Shown here: in pieces, positions 34,793 through 45,544 of the stretch
Layout: every line of letters starts with the position of its first letter
How positions within the stretch are numbered: the stretch's first letter is position 1
Source: Cephalopachus bancanus
Lineage: Eukaryota > Chordata > Mammalia > Primates > Tarsiidae
Reading direction: 5' to 3'
Length of the DNA: 64,000 nt
Assembly (NCBI GenBank): GCA_027257055.1
Contig: JAPVLO010000003.1
Location: 9,241,501-9,305,500, forward strand
The notes under the pieces: model-generated
The model's database searches: none
Seen by the model: the letters and a program-made list of their open reading frames with translations, nothing else
Told to the model about the DNA's origin: nothing
Made by a program: the position numbers and the translations under genes

Positions 34793-35684
34793 TTTACCCA
34801 AATGCTCCCACTGACTTGTAAATTCTTCTCAAATTCCCCAACAGATTTATAAAACCACTCTAAATACTATTTTCTACATTTAAAAATAATCATAAAGTCT
34901 ACCAGATTCAGTTTTCTAGTTTGTTTGTTTTTTCCCTAGAAAACTCATTTCTAGAGTTTTCATTCTCCTTTTCCAATTAGGACATGTTGCTCTCTCAGCC
35001 TACCCTACCCCAGAGCTATTTTCCTGAGACTTCCCTTTGCTTCATTCCTGAGTTGGATCCTGCTTCCTGGATTCCACATCCCCCTCTTTCTTGATTTACT
35101 CCTCTTTTTGGTGGAGGTCGTACTCCAGTAACTTATGGAGAATTGATAATTATGAGGTCAATTAGTTTGTGTTTTTGCATGAGTAGTAATGCCATTTTTC
35201 TGCCCTACTTGATCAATAATTGAGTTTAAAATTCAATGTTCATTTTCCCTTAAAGGCACTACTTCACTATCTTCTATCAGCTAGAGTTTATGTTGAGAAA
35301 CCCAATGCCATTTCTTGCTCCCAACCTTTTGCATATGGGCCTGCTTTTCTCTTTTGATGCTCTTAGAATCATCTTTTGTCCTGGTGTAGCAAATTTTTAT
35401 AATAAGATGTCTTGGTTGGTCCTTTTTTCACTCATTGTGTTGGGTTGTTAATGGACTCTTTCGAGTTAGAAATGCTTGTCCTTCAGTTCTGTGGCATCTT
35501 TTATATTTTCCTTCTGTCTGTTTTTTTCTGTTCGTTTATTCTGGATGTCAGACTTCCTGAACTGATTCTCAAATTATCTTTTTTTGTTGTTTAGTTTATA
35601 TTTGTCTTCTTTTCCATCCTTCTCTCCATAAGACTTTTTTTCAATTTTGACCTTCATATTTCCTACTGAACTTTCCATTTCAGC

Positions 35685-36250
35685 CTACAAGAAAGAGTTA
35701 ACATAGCAGGCCAAATGTTGCTATTGCTAGCAGGTTTTGGGGATGGCTCCTGTGAACTCGGCCCTCTGGTATGTTCCTATGCTACTAAGTGATAAGGTTG
35801 TTTGGTGTGCTAAATTCTGTTGTACCAACCTGCCTAGATTACTTGTATAAATAATGTGATTTATGATGAATACTTGCTTTCCTTCTGAGAGTCTGGACCT
35901 TTGGTAATCATGGCTAGTTGTACAAGCAGAAAGTGCTTGAATGTCCAGCAAAAATACCCTGGACTTTGAGTCTTAAGTGGGCTTATCTGGGCAAAAACAC
36001 AACACATGTGTTCCTATATTTTGCTGCTGAATGCTGAAGCATTTTGTGTGACAACCTTCACTCTACTCAGAGGAAAACCTTTGAACACCTGTGCTGGCTA
36101 TCTTCAGGCTCTGCCTGATGTATCTTTCCCTTGCTGATCCTGCAGAGTGTACTTTTGCTGTAATAAACAATAGTCCTGATTACCACTACCTCTGAGTCTT
36201 TCTAGAGAATCACTGAATGTATTAGTCATGAAATGCCCCAAACTATCAGC
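35685..36250 (+). mobile_element. LTR-like insertion in LINE sequence
   Basis: About 565 bp interrupts LINE text between 'ccatttcagc' and 'tatcagctgcta'. It has a GC-rich start ('ttttggggatggctcctgtgaactc'), a tataaat-like stretch, a polyadenylation signal in 'gctgtaataaacaatagtcc' and a 'tctgagtctttctagagaatcactgaatg' end, all as in old ERVL-type solo LTRs. tcagc on both sides is a possible 5-bp duplication. Only noncoding LTR sequence is seen; the family was not identified. Confidence 0.5.
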
Positions 36251-36253
36251 TGC

Positions 36254-36272
36254 TATATATATATATATATAT
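36254..36272. repeat. (TA)n microsatellite
   Basis: An alternating TA run of about 19 bp lies at the far junction of the LTR-like insertion. Confidence 0.9.
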
Positions 36273-36385
36273 AATTTCTGTGAGTTCTATTTTGTTCTCT
36301 CGTTGCACCTCTTTTTAAAAAACAGCACTCTGCTCTTGTTTAAGGTGTGCGATATCTTCTCTCACCTCTTGGAGAATTTTAATTT

Positions 36386-36697
36386 AATTTAATTTAATTA
36401 ATTAATTTTTTTTTTTTTTGAGTTGGAGTCTCACTCAGTCGCTCAGACTGGAGTGCAGTGGCCGCTCCCGGTCACCGCAGCCTCGACCTGCTGGGCTCCA
36501 ACGATCCTTCTGCTTCAGCCTTCCAAGTAGCTGGAACTACAGGCGCGCGCTACCACGCCAGGCTGATTTTTTGATTTATTGTAGAGATGAGGTCTTGTCA
36601 AGTCGCCCAGGCAGGTCTCGAACCTGCGGGCTCAGGCAATCCACTCACCTCGGCCTCCCAAAGCGCGGGATTACAGGCTGAGCCACTGAGCCCAGCA
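36386..36697 (-). mobile_element. Derived lineage-specific Alu with 14-bp target duplication
   Basis: Full-length reverse copy of the youngest set: gagttggagtctcactcagt, 'gtggccgctcccggtcaccgcagcctcgacc', gattttttgatttattgtag, 'aagcgcgggattacaggctgagcc'. The duplication gagaattttaattt lies at 36372-36385 and 36698-36711. The tail side has grown into repeats of taatt just before the T run. Confidence 0.96.
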
Positions 36698-37074
36698 GAG
36701 AATTTTAATTTTAAATTTTGTAGTTATTGTTCCATAGTTTGACTCCCCCCCCCACTTGGTTTTAGCCTCTCTCTTTTATGTGGAGACTTTCTTTAAATAT
36801 TTGGTGATACTTGATTGTCCATTTATAATAAATTGGGAAACTAAAAAGCTGATGAAAGCTGTGTTTGTAAGTGTAGCTTGTTGAATGATGGGCTTGGCTG
36901 TTGGGTGAATTGGCTCTCTTCATAGGAAGTATCAGTATATACAAAACTTTCGTCTAGGAATAGTTTCTCCAGAGAAGAATCCTTTAATTTTCTACTTATG
37001 AGAGGTACTTGCAAGGCTTCAGGATTTTTGTAGATGGAGTAGGCAGTGGTTTTAAAAAATCTGGAAATATATGT

Positions 37075-37480
37075 ATATGAGTCTTAGTTCATATGCTATA
37101 ACAGAATATCCGAGGCTGGGTAATTTAAAGAAAATAGTTTTATTTGCTCACAATTCTGGTACTTGGAAAGTCCAAGATCATAGCTCTGGTGTCTGTTCTG
37201 CTTCTGGTGAGGGTCTCATGCTACGTCATAACGTGGTGAAGAAATGGAAGCGGAGGTGGGTGGGCCAAAAGGACTAAACACAAGGAGGAATCTTGCTTTA
37301 TAACAATCTGCTGTCCAGGAACTAATCCATTCCCACAAGAGGAAGAACTCCTCAACTCCTGAGAGCCAACATTAATCTATTCATGAGACAAACACCGCCC
37401 CCGCCCCCTCAACTAGGTTCCACCCCCAACCCTGCCGCACTGGCAATAAACTTCACTTGAGTTTTGGTGGGAACAAATCG
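37075..37480 (-). mobile_element. MaLR LTR (MST/MLT1-type), antisense
   Basis: 'catatgctataacagaatatccgaggctgggtaattt' then aagaaaatagttttatttgc, 'cacaattctggtacttgg', 'ctaatccattcccacaagagg', 'tgagacaaacaccgcccc' and a 'cttgagttttggtgggaacaa' end reproduce the reverse of MST/THE1-like LTRs. The inside edges are approximate. Confidence 0.7.
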
Positions 37481-37984
37481 CATCCTCCAAGACAGCCTTT
37501 CCACTCTAATCTGGCACCGCCCCTTTTCTCCTATGTGTGGCCCCCAGGTCCTGCTTTCCTCTGCTTTCTCCTTCTTATACGAGCTCGCTAACCCTCTCTT
37601 AGGCTGCCTCCCACTCTCACCCCTATCAGGTTATGGAGCAGGATGCCATCTTCTTTGCCTCTATTTCCTGCTTCCCCCGTTAAGTCCCTTTTCTCATAAG
37701 CGTTACTATGGATCAAGTCAGGGACATAGAAGAATGGCAAAAGTAACACATATGACACCGGAACAGAGGTTTCTGAACTCTTATAATGTTTTCAAGATTA
37801 TTATCCCTGATTTTTGGTTTTTAATTCTACTGCCACCACGCCTACTTCCTGCTGCCTCCTCCACCTATACATACAGTACTCTAAAAAAAAGAATATCTTC
37901 TTTCTTATTACACAAATGCATAGGGTCATAGCAGAAAATTATAGATAATATTCCTCATTCCCTACCACACACACACTTAAATAA
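37481..37984. other. Unassigned sequence
   Basis: A plus frame of 155 codons (37464-37931) crosses this stretch, starts inside the LTR end, and has low-complexity Leu/Pro/Ser composition with no domain. I do not call it a gene. Confidence 0.35.
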
Positions 37985-38927
37985 AATTAAAGTCCTCCAT
38001 AATCCCTCCACCCACTACTGTTAACATTTTGGTGTCTTTCCTTCCAGGCTTTCTTCTATTCAAAATGTTGGATTATCTCCATGTATAGATTATATTTTGC
38101 AAACTGGGAATTTTACTGTTTGTATATGTTTGTGACTACTCCTTTCCTTTAATAAATAGTGAGCATCTGCCTGGATAAATAAATAGAACACACAAGTTCA
38201 TTTTAACTAATTATTTTAATTGTATGGTCTTACCATATAATGTATCTAACTAATACCAGATACATGAACATTTCGGTTGTTTTCAATTGTGTGCTGTTAT
38301 AAATATTGTAGGGGTTAGCACGCTTCCATAAATGTCTTTGCACATTTGTCCTATGTTAATCTTAGGCATTAAAATCGAAGGAAGCTTAAGATAAGATATT
38401 AAATTATACCCTATCAGTGGTGGTCCTGTTACTGTATCAGTGCTAACATTGCATACTAGCATGCTTTTACATTTTTGATAGGCAGAATTGCAAAAAATAT
38501 ATTTTACTTGTATTTGCATTTCTGTGCTATTGAATATGTTTCTACATGCTTATTAGGTATTTGTTTTTCTTCTGTCTCTTGCTTGTTCTTGGCCATTTTT
38601 CTGTTAGGATAGTCAACCTCTTTTATTCTTTTGTAATAGCTATTTGTGCACTAAATATATTCATGTTTAGTCTGATGCATATATTGAGAACCTTCTCTAG
38701 TTTCTTATTTGCCTGTTTAGATGCATGTGGTACTTTTGTACAATTAGGAGACATAGGCTTTTCGTGGTCAAATCTGTTCATATTCCCCTTTATGGTTTCT
38801 GTCTGTGATGACATTCTTTAAAAAGACCTTCACTGCCTCCCACCCTGCCAATATCTGCCAATCTTTCCTCCTTGTTTGTTTACATTTAAATCTTTAATCC
38901 ATCTGAATTTATTCTGCTATATAGTGT

Positions 38928-39362
38928 TGTATATTAGTCAGTATTCTCCAGAAAAACAGAACCAATAAGGTGTGTGTGTGTGTGAGAGAGAGAGAGAGAC
39001 AGAGAGAGAGAGAATTTTAAGGAATTGACTCTCATACTTGTGGGGGCTGGCAAATCCAAAATCTGTAGAGCAGATGCCAAGCTGGAGACCCAGGGAAGAA
39101 TTGATGTTGTTTGTAGCTTGAGTCAGAAGGCAGTCTGGAGGCAGAATTCTCTCTTTCTCAGGGGCACTCAATCTTATTTTCCTCTCAAGACCTTCAAGTA
39201 ATTGGACGAGGCCCACTCACATTTTGGAAGTAATCTGCTTTTCTCAAAGTCTACTGATCTCATCTTTAAAATACTACACAGGGATATCTTGACTGGTGTT
39301 TGACCAAATACCTGAGTATGGTAATCTAGTCATTTTAGTTAACACATCAAATAGTCATTGCA
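38928..39362 (-). mobile_element. Solo LTR (MaLR/ERVL-like) inserted in L1M
   Basis: A 435-bp insert with TG...CA ends splits L1M text. 'tgtatattagtcagtattctccagaaaaac' at one end, 'gtgggggctggcaaatccaaaatctg' inside and 'gacgaggcccactcacattttgg' recall a common mammalian LTR read in reverse. gtgt stands on both sides (38924-38927 and 39363-39366), a short target duplication. No coding part is present. Confidence 0.7.
38969..39015 (+). repeat. (TG)n(AG)n compound microsatellite inside the LTR
   Basis: A run of TG units passes directly into AG units, replacing the R-region repeat found in related LTRs. A short length change here would be expected between individuals. Confidence 0.9.
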
Positions 39363-39480
39363 GTGTGAGTCAGGGATCTAACTTTACCTTTTTCCTAATC
39401 TCTTTCTGAAAGTGGGACCCAAAAAGCCCTGATTTTGTCATATTTTCTTCTGTTATTCTAAAGTAGCTAAAAGAAGATAT

Positions 39481-41030
39481 TCAACAAACTTCATTGTCTT
39501 TCTTAGCTCAGCCTTCCCTTCTCTAGAGTCTGCAGATGTCTTTTCAGGTCCCTAGACCTCAAATGACAGTCAACGGAAAACAGTGGTGTGATCTAGTGTA
39601 TTCTTGTCTCCAAAAATTGGGAATGTGAACCATAGCAAGCAAAAGTCATGCCCTATCTTGATCCCTAAGGGTATCTTTGCCCAGGACAACTTCCCCTTAG
39701 ATACCCTGAAGAGATGGCCACAAATACATGAAGTTTCTGCTTATCTTCATGCTCTAGCAAGCCCTCTAAACCTTGCTTCTCAACCAAAAAGCAGGATCAA
39801 GAGTTCTAGAGCTTTCTCGCCAAGGCATTGTGAGGACATGGAGCCTGCAATGAAAAGAACTGCCTAAACATATGACATTGTTATTAATAAGCATTAGCCA
39901 TTAAGTACTTTGAGAGCTTCAGATGAAAGTTCCACAAACAGGCCAGAGTGTCATATAACAAGGATTATAAGCTTCTAAGTGTTTCGTACTTGCCTTGTGA
40001 TCACAACAGAAAATCCTTTATACATACACTATTAATAAATTCACATTCCTATTTAAAGGTGATTAATTAGGTCTGAGTTTCCTTCAGACTCTATGATCTC
40101 CTTGAGTATCTCACCCTGGTCTGTCTGCTCCAGCACTTCAGGCTTTTGTCTCCTGTTTTGGCAGGAATCTGTATCTGAGGCCAGTCCCAGCCCAGAGTGT
40201 GAAGGGTCACCAGTAGGGCTTCATCATCTGCATTTGGAAGGCTCTGAATGCCAACTTCCATTACATGGGGGCCACAATGGACTCAGCAGCACTGGTAGAA
40301 GGCCAGGATGCCAGTCTTCCAGTCAGGCAACTCAGCCAACCTGCAACAACCACTGCTGGGTCTAGTTTTATAGAACTGAATAATTGGCACAGACATAGAT
40401 GCCTGCTGACTTGCATTTGGTGCCCCCATTTGAATTTTAATTATTTCATTAGACCGCAGAGCATCCTTTTTAAAGGCCCAGATTCTCTCATGATAATTAG
40501 ACTCTTCCTACACCATCAGAAAGGCGGAATTATTCTTCCTGCCTCCCTGATCTGGTTGCATTTAAACAAGGTGATATGTATTTTCTGAAACAACTAAAAG
40601 AAAAAGGATAAGTTGAGTGAGGTTCAACTCCCTTTTCACAAAGTGCAGACAACAGATCTAAAAATGCCTCCTGTTGTCTAGGAAGCATGGGTGGAAGCAA
40701 GTTTCTTGGTGACTAGAGGAGAAAAGCCTTGAAAAATTGGACTTCTGGTGTGTGCTTCTCAGTGAATCATGGCACTATCAGTCCTGGGAGGCTCTGTGAG
40801 TTTATGGCAGTGTGGTTTGCATGTGCCGTGTGATAGTTCTGCTATAGTTCCAATGCATTTATAACCCCTTATTGCGACAGCAGGTGACTAGAGGGAAAAG
40901 AACTGCTGTTCAGTTTTTTTTTTTTTAATACTTTAGGAAGCTGGATTAGGCTGCATGAAAATGTAATTGTGATTCTCAGCAGGCTGAGACTCAGTAACAA
41001 AGAGCCAGAATAATGGGTTTTTATACAAGG
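39481..41030. other. Unassigned sequence
   Basis: About 1.5 kb, the longest stretch without a repeat I can name. Plus frames at 39604-39867 and 40093-40588 exist, the latter two overlapping in different phases, with no domain. A T-rich run at about 40914-40926 is the only simple feature. Confidence 0.4.
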
Positions 41031-41034
41031 CATT

Positions 41035-41600
41035 CATTCATTCATTTTTATTCATGTATTCCTTTACTAAGTGCCAGACGCTGGGTAGGATCCAGTCCCT
41101 GTCCTCAATCAGCTGAAAGTGTATGGGAAGGGCAGTTGGGATAGAGAACAGAGTGCAGGGGAGATAGACAAGTAAATAGATTATTAATACAGTGTAATAA
41201 TGACTAAAACAGCAGTAGGCACAACTACCAACATTCATATGGGGAAGAATGGTGTAGAGAAAGGGTAGGAAAGAAAGGAAAGACTTGACAGTGTTCAGGA
41301 AGCTTTCACTGGATATTGAATGATGAGTAGGAGCTTGTCAGGCAGATCAAGAAATAGGCAGAATAGAAAGAAGGGCATTCTCGTCAATGACAGAAAGATG
41401 TACAAAATAAAAGGAGTCATAAAACAACATGGTGTATGCACGGTCCTATAAACTGACATGGCTAAATGTCGGAAGCATGGGGAAAGGAGGCAAAAATGAG
41501 ACCAGAGAGGTAGCTAGGGGGCCAGATCTATATACACCTTCAATACCATGAGACATATTCAAGGCAATGTGTTTAATAAGCTGTACCCTGAAACTTAGCA
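41035..41600 (-). mobile_element. L2 LINE, antisense
   Basis: 'cattcattcattcatttttattcatg' then aagtgccagacgctgggtag, 'gtccctgtcctcaatcagctgaaag', 'gttcaggaagctttcactgg', 'ggcagatcaagaaataggcag' and 'gctagggggccagatctatatacacc' follow the reverse L2 order (tail, then the 'ggccagatcatgtaggg' block). Confidence 0.65.
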
Positions 41601-41889
41601 TCACCTGGCATAAACTGTGATTACCTAAATCTTTCATTGGTCAAGGTCTATGGACCAAGGAACTCTCCACACAGCAAAGGATAAGGCACATCTATTCCTT
41701 GACCTGGTTAATATGCTAATAAAGTGTGGCCCGGGTCCAGTGCCCTGCAGCAGCTTCTAGAGACTTGCTTCCATATCACTCTCTTTTCATCAATTGGCAT
41801 CCACTGGACATAATAATGAAACCACCATGTGATACCTGTATCCAGCCTTTCTTTCCACATTTTGCATTCAATAATGTCACAAGAGGCAT
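41601..41889. other. Unassigned sequence
   Basis: No nameable repeat. A minus frame (41708-41902) and a plus frame (41726-41947) overlap antiparallel, so at most one could be real; neither shows a domain. Confidence 0.35.
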
Positions 41890-42480
41890 GTCTTCTTGTC
41901 ATCCGGATATTCTGTGCTCACTCGACATATCTGCTCAACTAGTCTAATGGCCTTAATCAAAAAAGGAAATTAGATTACTCTAGCATGACCTGTTTTAGTG
42001 AAACGCTACTGGCTTAGAGGGATTGCTGCTTAATTTGTAAGCGTTCATAAGCCATTAGTAGATTAATCTTTTATGGAATTCTGCCTAGGACTGGTGCCAA
42101 GCTCATGAATCCATAGTTGGTGGAAAGGGGAGGGAAAAATTAATTGTAATTTCCTAAAAATCAAGGCATTTGTCCATCCTTCATCCTCTATTATGATTCC
42201 TATTCTCCATGAGTTCCTTAGTTTACCAACAGCGAATTTGTGAGCTCACCAGCAAATATAACAGTAGGTTGTGGCATGATTTGTTTGGGCCAAGAGATAT
42301 AAAGTCTTTTAAGACAGTTCTTACACAATTTATTTCTTCTCAGGGGCTTTCATCCTTTTTATCAGTTTGTCCCAGCCTTATTAGTCAGAATATTCTTGTC
42401 CTTCACAGAAAAGAAACAGAAAAATTGAAGTTACCCATTAATCTTTCTGAATCTTTCTTTTGTTCTCTCCCTTGAATAGC
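41890..42480 (+). mobile_element. Ancient amniote-age interspersed repeat candidate
   Basis: 'gaaattagattactctagcatgacctg', 'gaaacgctactggcttagaggg', 'gattaatcttttatggaattctgccta' then ggactggtgccaagctcatg, and further on 'gggccaagagatataaagtc', 'tttcatcctttttatcagtttgtc' follow in order the phrases of a very old LINE-like repeat found across amniotes. I cannot name it with certainty. Such copies are often kept as conserved noncoding elements. Confidence 0.45.
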
Positions 42481-42539
42481 TGTTATGTGTTCTTGGTGAG
42501 TGTAAATTTTTTTCAAGCGTTCGCTTGCTTGGTGCATTA

Positions 42540-42640
42540 ACCCTCGTATTCCATACATTTTATTTCAATATTTACTGTGTCCCAACATCCAAAGTGCACG
42601 GGGCAAGTGCTTCTAAAGAGACAAATGATAGTCCCTGAAA
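42540..42640 (-). mobile_element. Possible MIR or L2 antisense fragment
   Basis: 'cattttatttcaatatttactgtgtcccaac' then gggcaagtgcttctaaagag resembles a reversed 3' end of MIR or L2. Short and degraded. Confidence 0.35.
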
Positions 42641-42839
42641 CCACACGTTTGAACTTACTCTGAGTCACACAGGGCATTTGGTGCTTCAGGAGTTCTCTCA
42701 GAGGTAATACATCATGAGGAAATCTGCAGGGAGAAGAGTCTTGCAAATCACGCTTGACAGAATAGAGGCCTTGAACTCATCTATTTCTGTACAATTCCTT
42801 GATATGTCTCTTTTGCATTACTTGAGTAAAAGATAGATT

Positions 42840-42940
42840 TAGGGTTAAGACAAATTTTCTCTATGAACCTCAGTCTCTTAATTTATAATATGAAGAATTC
42901 TGGTAAGATAACTCCTAGGGTCTTTTCTAACTGAAAATTT
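42840..42940 (+). mobile_element. MIR SINE fragment
   Basis: 'tctctatgaacctcagtctcttaatttataatatg' followed by ctcctagggtcttttctaac fits the MIR block after the core. Confidence 0.5.
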
Positions 42941-42974
42941 CTACAGCCCCAGAAAACTGAAGGGAAGAGGAATT

Positions 42975-43790
42975 AAGATTCATGGAGGACTTATGATGGA
43001 CTAGGTATTGTGCTAGAATCGTAACACCTGTGGCCTCATTTAATACAGATGACAAACTTATGGGCTGACTCCTTATCTTATGTCAGATGAGGAAGATGAA
43101 ATTTAGAGATACTATATACCAGAAGAGACCCCCAAAAAAGAAATTCATTTATAAAAATTGTGTACTTATTCTTACATGTTTAAACTTCAGTCACCTTCAA
43201 AGTATTCTTTGTTTGATGCAATACACCTATCAAGATACTTTCTCCCACGGCTCAAAACAGTTTCTGAACTTGTTAGTTTTGATGCCTTTTAGTGCTTCTG
43301 CCATTTCTCGTTTCACCTCTTCCACATCGGCAAAACGTTGGGGGTTTTTTTGTTGTTGTTTGTTTTTTTTTTGGTGGGGGATGGGCAAGTTGAGGATATT
43401 TTTTCATCCAGGAAAACAAAATACATCTCTTGGGGCAAAATTGGGTGAATAGGGATGGTAGGACACTGGGATCATGCCATTTTTGATCAAAAACTGCTGA
43501 ACACTCAGTGATGTGTAGGCAGGTGAGCTCATAAATCACCCATCATGAAATGGGCAAATGTTGAAAGAATCTCCAAAAAAATTCAGTGAAGCCAAATGCA
43601 GCCTCTCACAAAAATGCTAACTAGTACTTGCTGATGGGTTCCTAGAACACTTACCTAGCGGAGAAGCCTGTATTACAAGGGGCCCACCCTCCAAAAGATA
43701 ATTCTGTGGTTGTGGGGGTCCCCTCTAATATTTTATCCAAGGTCATAGGCCTATTAGTTATAAGTAAGGGACAGAGTAGCAATTCAAATA
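42975..43790 (-). mobile_element. MIR SINE, antisense, split by mariner copy A and abutting an Alu
   Basis: Before the mariner: 'ggacttatgatggactaggtattgtgctag', 'cctcatttaatacagatgac', atgtcagatgaggaagatga. After it: 'atccaaggtcataggcctattagttataag'. Joining across the element gives a continuous antisense MIR (…gatgaggaaa…, …ccaaggtcacacagctagtaag…). An Alu then enters at 43791. Confidence 0.8.
43119..43728 (-). mobile_element. Mariner copy A, internally deleted, TA-flanked
   Basis: A 610-bp element with about 30-bp imperfect inverted ends (ccagaagagaccccc at the left; ttagaggggaccccc at the right when reversed) lies between TA dinucleotides (43117-43118, 43729-43730). Read on the minus strand, it holds the C-terminal part of a mariner transposase: a block before VQQFL, a degraded YSPNFAP-type motif carrying the third catalytic region, FADVEEVKRE, and a terminus ending YFEGD. 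The N-terminal DNA-binding part and first catalytic Asp are absent, and frameshifts and a T-rich expansion (43343-43372) break the rest. It cannot make transposase. It sits inside an antisense MIR. Confidence 0.85.
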
Positions 43791-44068
43791 ATTCAGCCTG
43801 CAAACCCAGCACTTTGGGAGTCTGAGGTGAGTGGATTACCTGTGCCTGCAGGTTCCAGACCAGCCCAGGGAACGTAGCAAGACCTCATCTCTACAATAAA
43901 TCAAAAATTAGCTGGGTGTGGTAGCTCACACCTGTAGTTCTAGTTTCTTGGAAGGCTGAGGCAGAAGGATCGCCAGAGTCCAGAAGGTCAATGCTGGGGT
44001 GGCTGTGAGCATGCCACTGCACTCCAACCTGGGCGACGGAGTGAGACTCCAACTCAAAAAAAAAAAAT
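43791..44068 (+). mobile_element. Intermediate derived Alu, slightly 5'-truncated
   Basis: Starts 'attcagcctgcaaacccagcac', lacking about 15-20 bp of the head, then gagtggattacctgtgcctg, ctctacaataaatcaaaaat and an intermediate right arm ('gtcaatgctggggtggctgtgagc') with gagactccaactc. The duplication attcaaata lies at 43782-43790 and 44069-44077. Confidence 0.93.
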
Positions 44069-44085
44069 ATTCAAATATTGATCCA

Positions 44086-44315
44086 TCTATATCATTGATT
44101 CTCAACTGGAGGCAATTTTGCCTCCCAGCAGACATTTGGCAATGTCTAGAGACATTTTTGGTTGTCACACCTACGAAAGTGCTACTGGCGTCTAGTGGGT
44201 AGAGGCCAGGGGTGCTGCTACACATCTTACAATGCACAGAACATCCATCACAACAAGGAATTACCTGGTCCCAAAAGCCAGTAGTGCTAAGGCTGAGAAC
44301 CTCTAATCTGGATAG
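44086..44315 (+). mobile_element. MER20 (hAT-Charlie) DNA transposon
   Basis: Nearly full length: 'ttgattctcaactggaggcaattttgcctcc', gacatttggcaatgtctaga, 'gacatttttggttgtcacacc', 'ctggcgtctagtgggtagaggcc', 'aaggaattacctggtccc' and a 'tagtgctaaggctgagaacctct' end matching the inverted terminal repeats. MER20 copies have been reported as regulatory elements in placental mammals; nothing here shows that role. Confidence 0.85.
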
Positions 44316-44329
44316 TGAACCCAAGTGAT

Positions 44330-44830
44330 ATTCAGATATTCTAAGTCACTTGTCATATTCGGAAAATATCTGTAGTCATCGCTACACACAAACTTTCCAA
44401 TCAAAGGACCACCAGTTACAAAGAAGAACAAACACATGTTCCTCACATGAGTGTAGCTATTGTCCAAGTCTGAGAATTTCACGTTGTAGTCCATGATATT
44501 TCGCACTGTATTCCTATACTTGTGCAACAGAAAACAAAATTTTCAAAGGCTTTCCTCCCAAATCTTTGGATAAAACTGATGGCCCTGAAAGACATAACAT
44601 GTTTATCTTCTGGCTTCACATATCCACTAACTCACCACTTGAAAGCCATGAGTATGGAAGTCCCACCCTATGAAGCATTATTTTCAGTGGTAAGGGAATA
44701 GAACTTAGTCTATTGGCAAGAGGCATTTCCAGAGGGCCTATGACAGCAAAAATTACAGTTCTGAAAGTAAAAGTGTTACAAAAGAGGGGGGAGAAAAATG
44801 AGAGGAATGTGAAGAAAGGCCTTAAAATCA
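44330..44830. other. Unassigned sequence with an open minus-strand frame
   Basis: No repeat identified. The frame 44303-44527 (minus, 74 codons) begins at ATG and has mixed, non-repetitive composition with a hydrophobic LFFFVTGGPLIGKFV segment, but its end lies in the MER20 border. No family recognised. Confidence 0.35.
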
Positions 44831-44834
44831 TCTA

Positions 44835-44960
44835 CTTTGGCCATCTCATTTTAGAGATAAGGAGGCTAAGGCTGAGAGAGGTTAAGTGACTTGCCAGAAA
44901 TACACAGAAAGTAATGGTCAGGTCCAAAGATCATACAGCACTCAGCACTAATTTTAAAAT
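44835..44960 (-). mobile_element. MIR SINE fragment
   Basis: Antisense MIR: 'cattttagagataaggaggctaaggctgagag' then aggttaagtgacttgccaga and 'tacacagaaagtaatggtcagg'. Confidence 0.75.
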
Positions 44961-45544
44961 TATTACTTGAGAAAATAAATAAATCAGTCCAGACCAGAAC
45001 CCATGGTCTCCTGATGCACAGCACAGTGTTTCTTCACAGCCGCTCTCTGCCTGTGTGGCAGACTCTGTCAGTTACATACCCAACAGCCTCTTCTCCAAGT
45101 GATGTATCATCTAAGCAAGTCATGGTGGTCTCATTCCTGTCTGTCGGTGATTGATTTAACATAGATATGGCCAGTGAGACCTAAAAGATACTTTATGAAA
45201 AAGAGGTCCCTTTTTGATATCCCTCCCAACTTACCCCTTTGAAGGCAGTTTTGAAGAGACAATGCTTGATGCTTTCTAGGGTAGCCATTTTGTCATCTGA
45301 GGCTGAAAATCCAATACACTGTGCATGCAGAATAGAAAAGTAGAAAAGTCTGGGACAATGATAACACGAGTCTACTTAGACGTGGAACTGCTTACTTCCT
45401 ATCTTCTTGACAAAGGACATCAAGTATCTATAAGATGTAAAGCACGGATAACTGGAGTTTTTATTCCTTGCATTCAAGCACATCCCTACCAGTACAGCAG
45501 CCTAGGTTGTTTCTCTAACACCAAGCTTGTTTAGGGTAGATATT

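Larger units (their letters stand above)
34800..36960 (-). mobile_element. L1M-like LINE, antisense, broken by two insertions
   Basis: Recurrent mammalian LINE phrases in reverse: 'agaaatgcttgtccttcagttctgtggc', 'tattttccttctgtctgtttttttctg', ttctggatgtcagacttcct, 'gaactgattctcaaattatc', then after the gap 'gctcttgtttaaggtgtgcgatatcttctctc' to tcacctcttggagaatttta, and after the Alu 'ttgtagttattgttccatag'. The line of text runs across the LTR-like insert (35685-36250) and the Alu (36386-36697). Confidence 0.55.
37985..39480 (-). mobile_element. L1M LINE, antisense, split by an LTR
   Basis: Reverse L1 ORF2: 'cactactgttaacattttggtgtctttcc', 'ttgggcaaat'-type text, 'tctttgcacatttgtcctatg', 'tgcatttctgtgctattgaatatg', 'tcttggccatttttctgttagg', 'ggtcaaatctgttcatattcccc', then tttaatccatctgaatttat. 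Antisense L1 text continues across the LTR: 'attctgctatatagtgt' before and 'gtgtgagtcagggatctaac' after. Confidence 0.75.

Noticed and set aside
37464..37931. 155-codon plus frame
   Set aside because: It begins in a MaLR LTR end and is low-complexity Leu/Pro/Ser; no domain.
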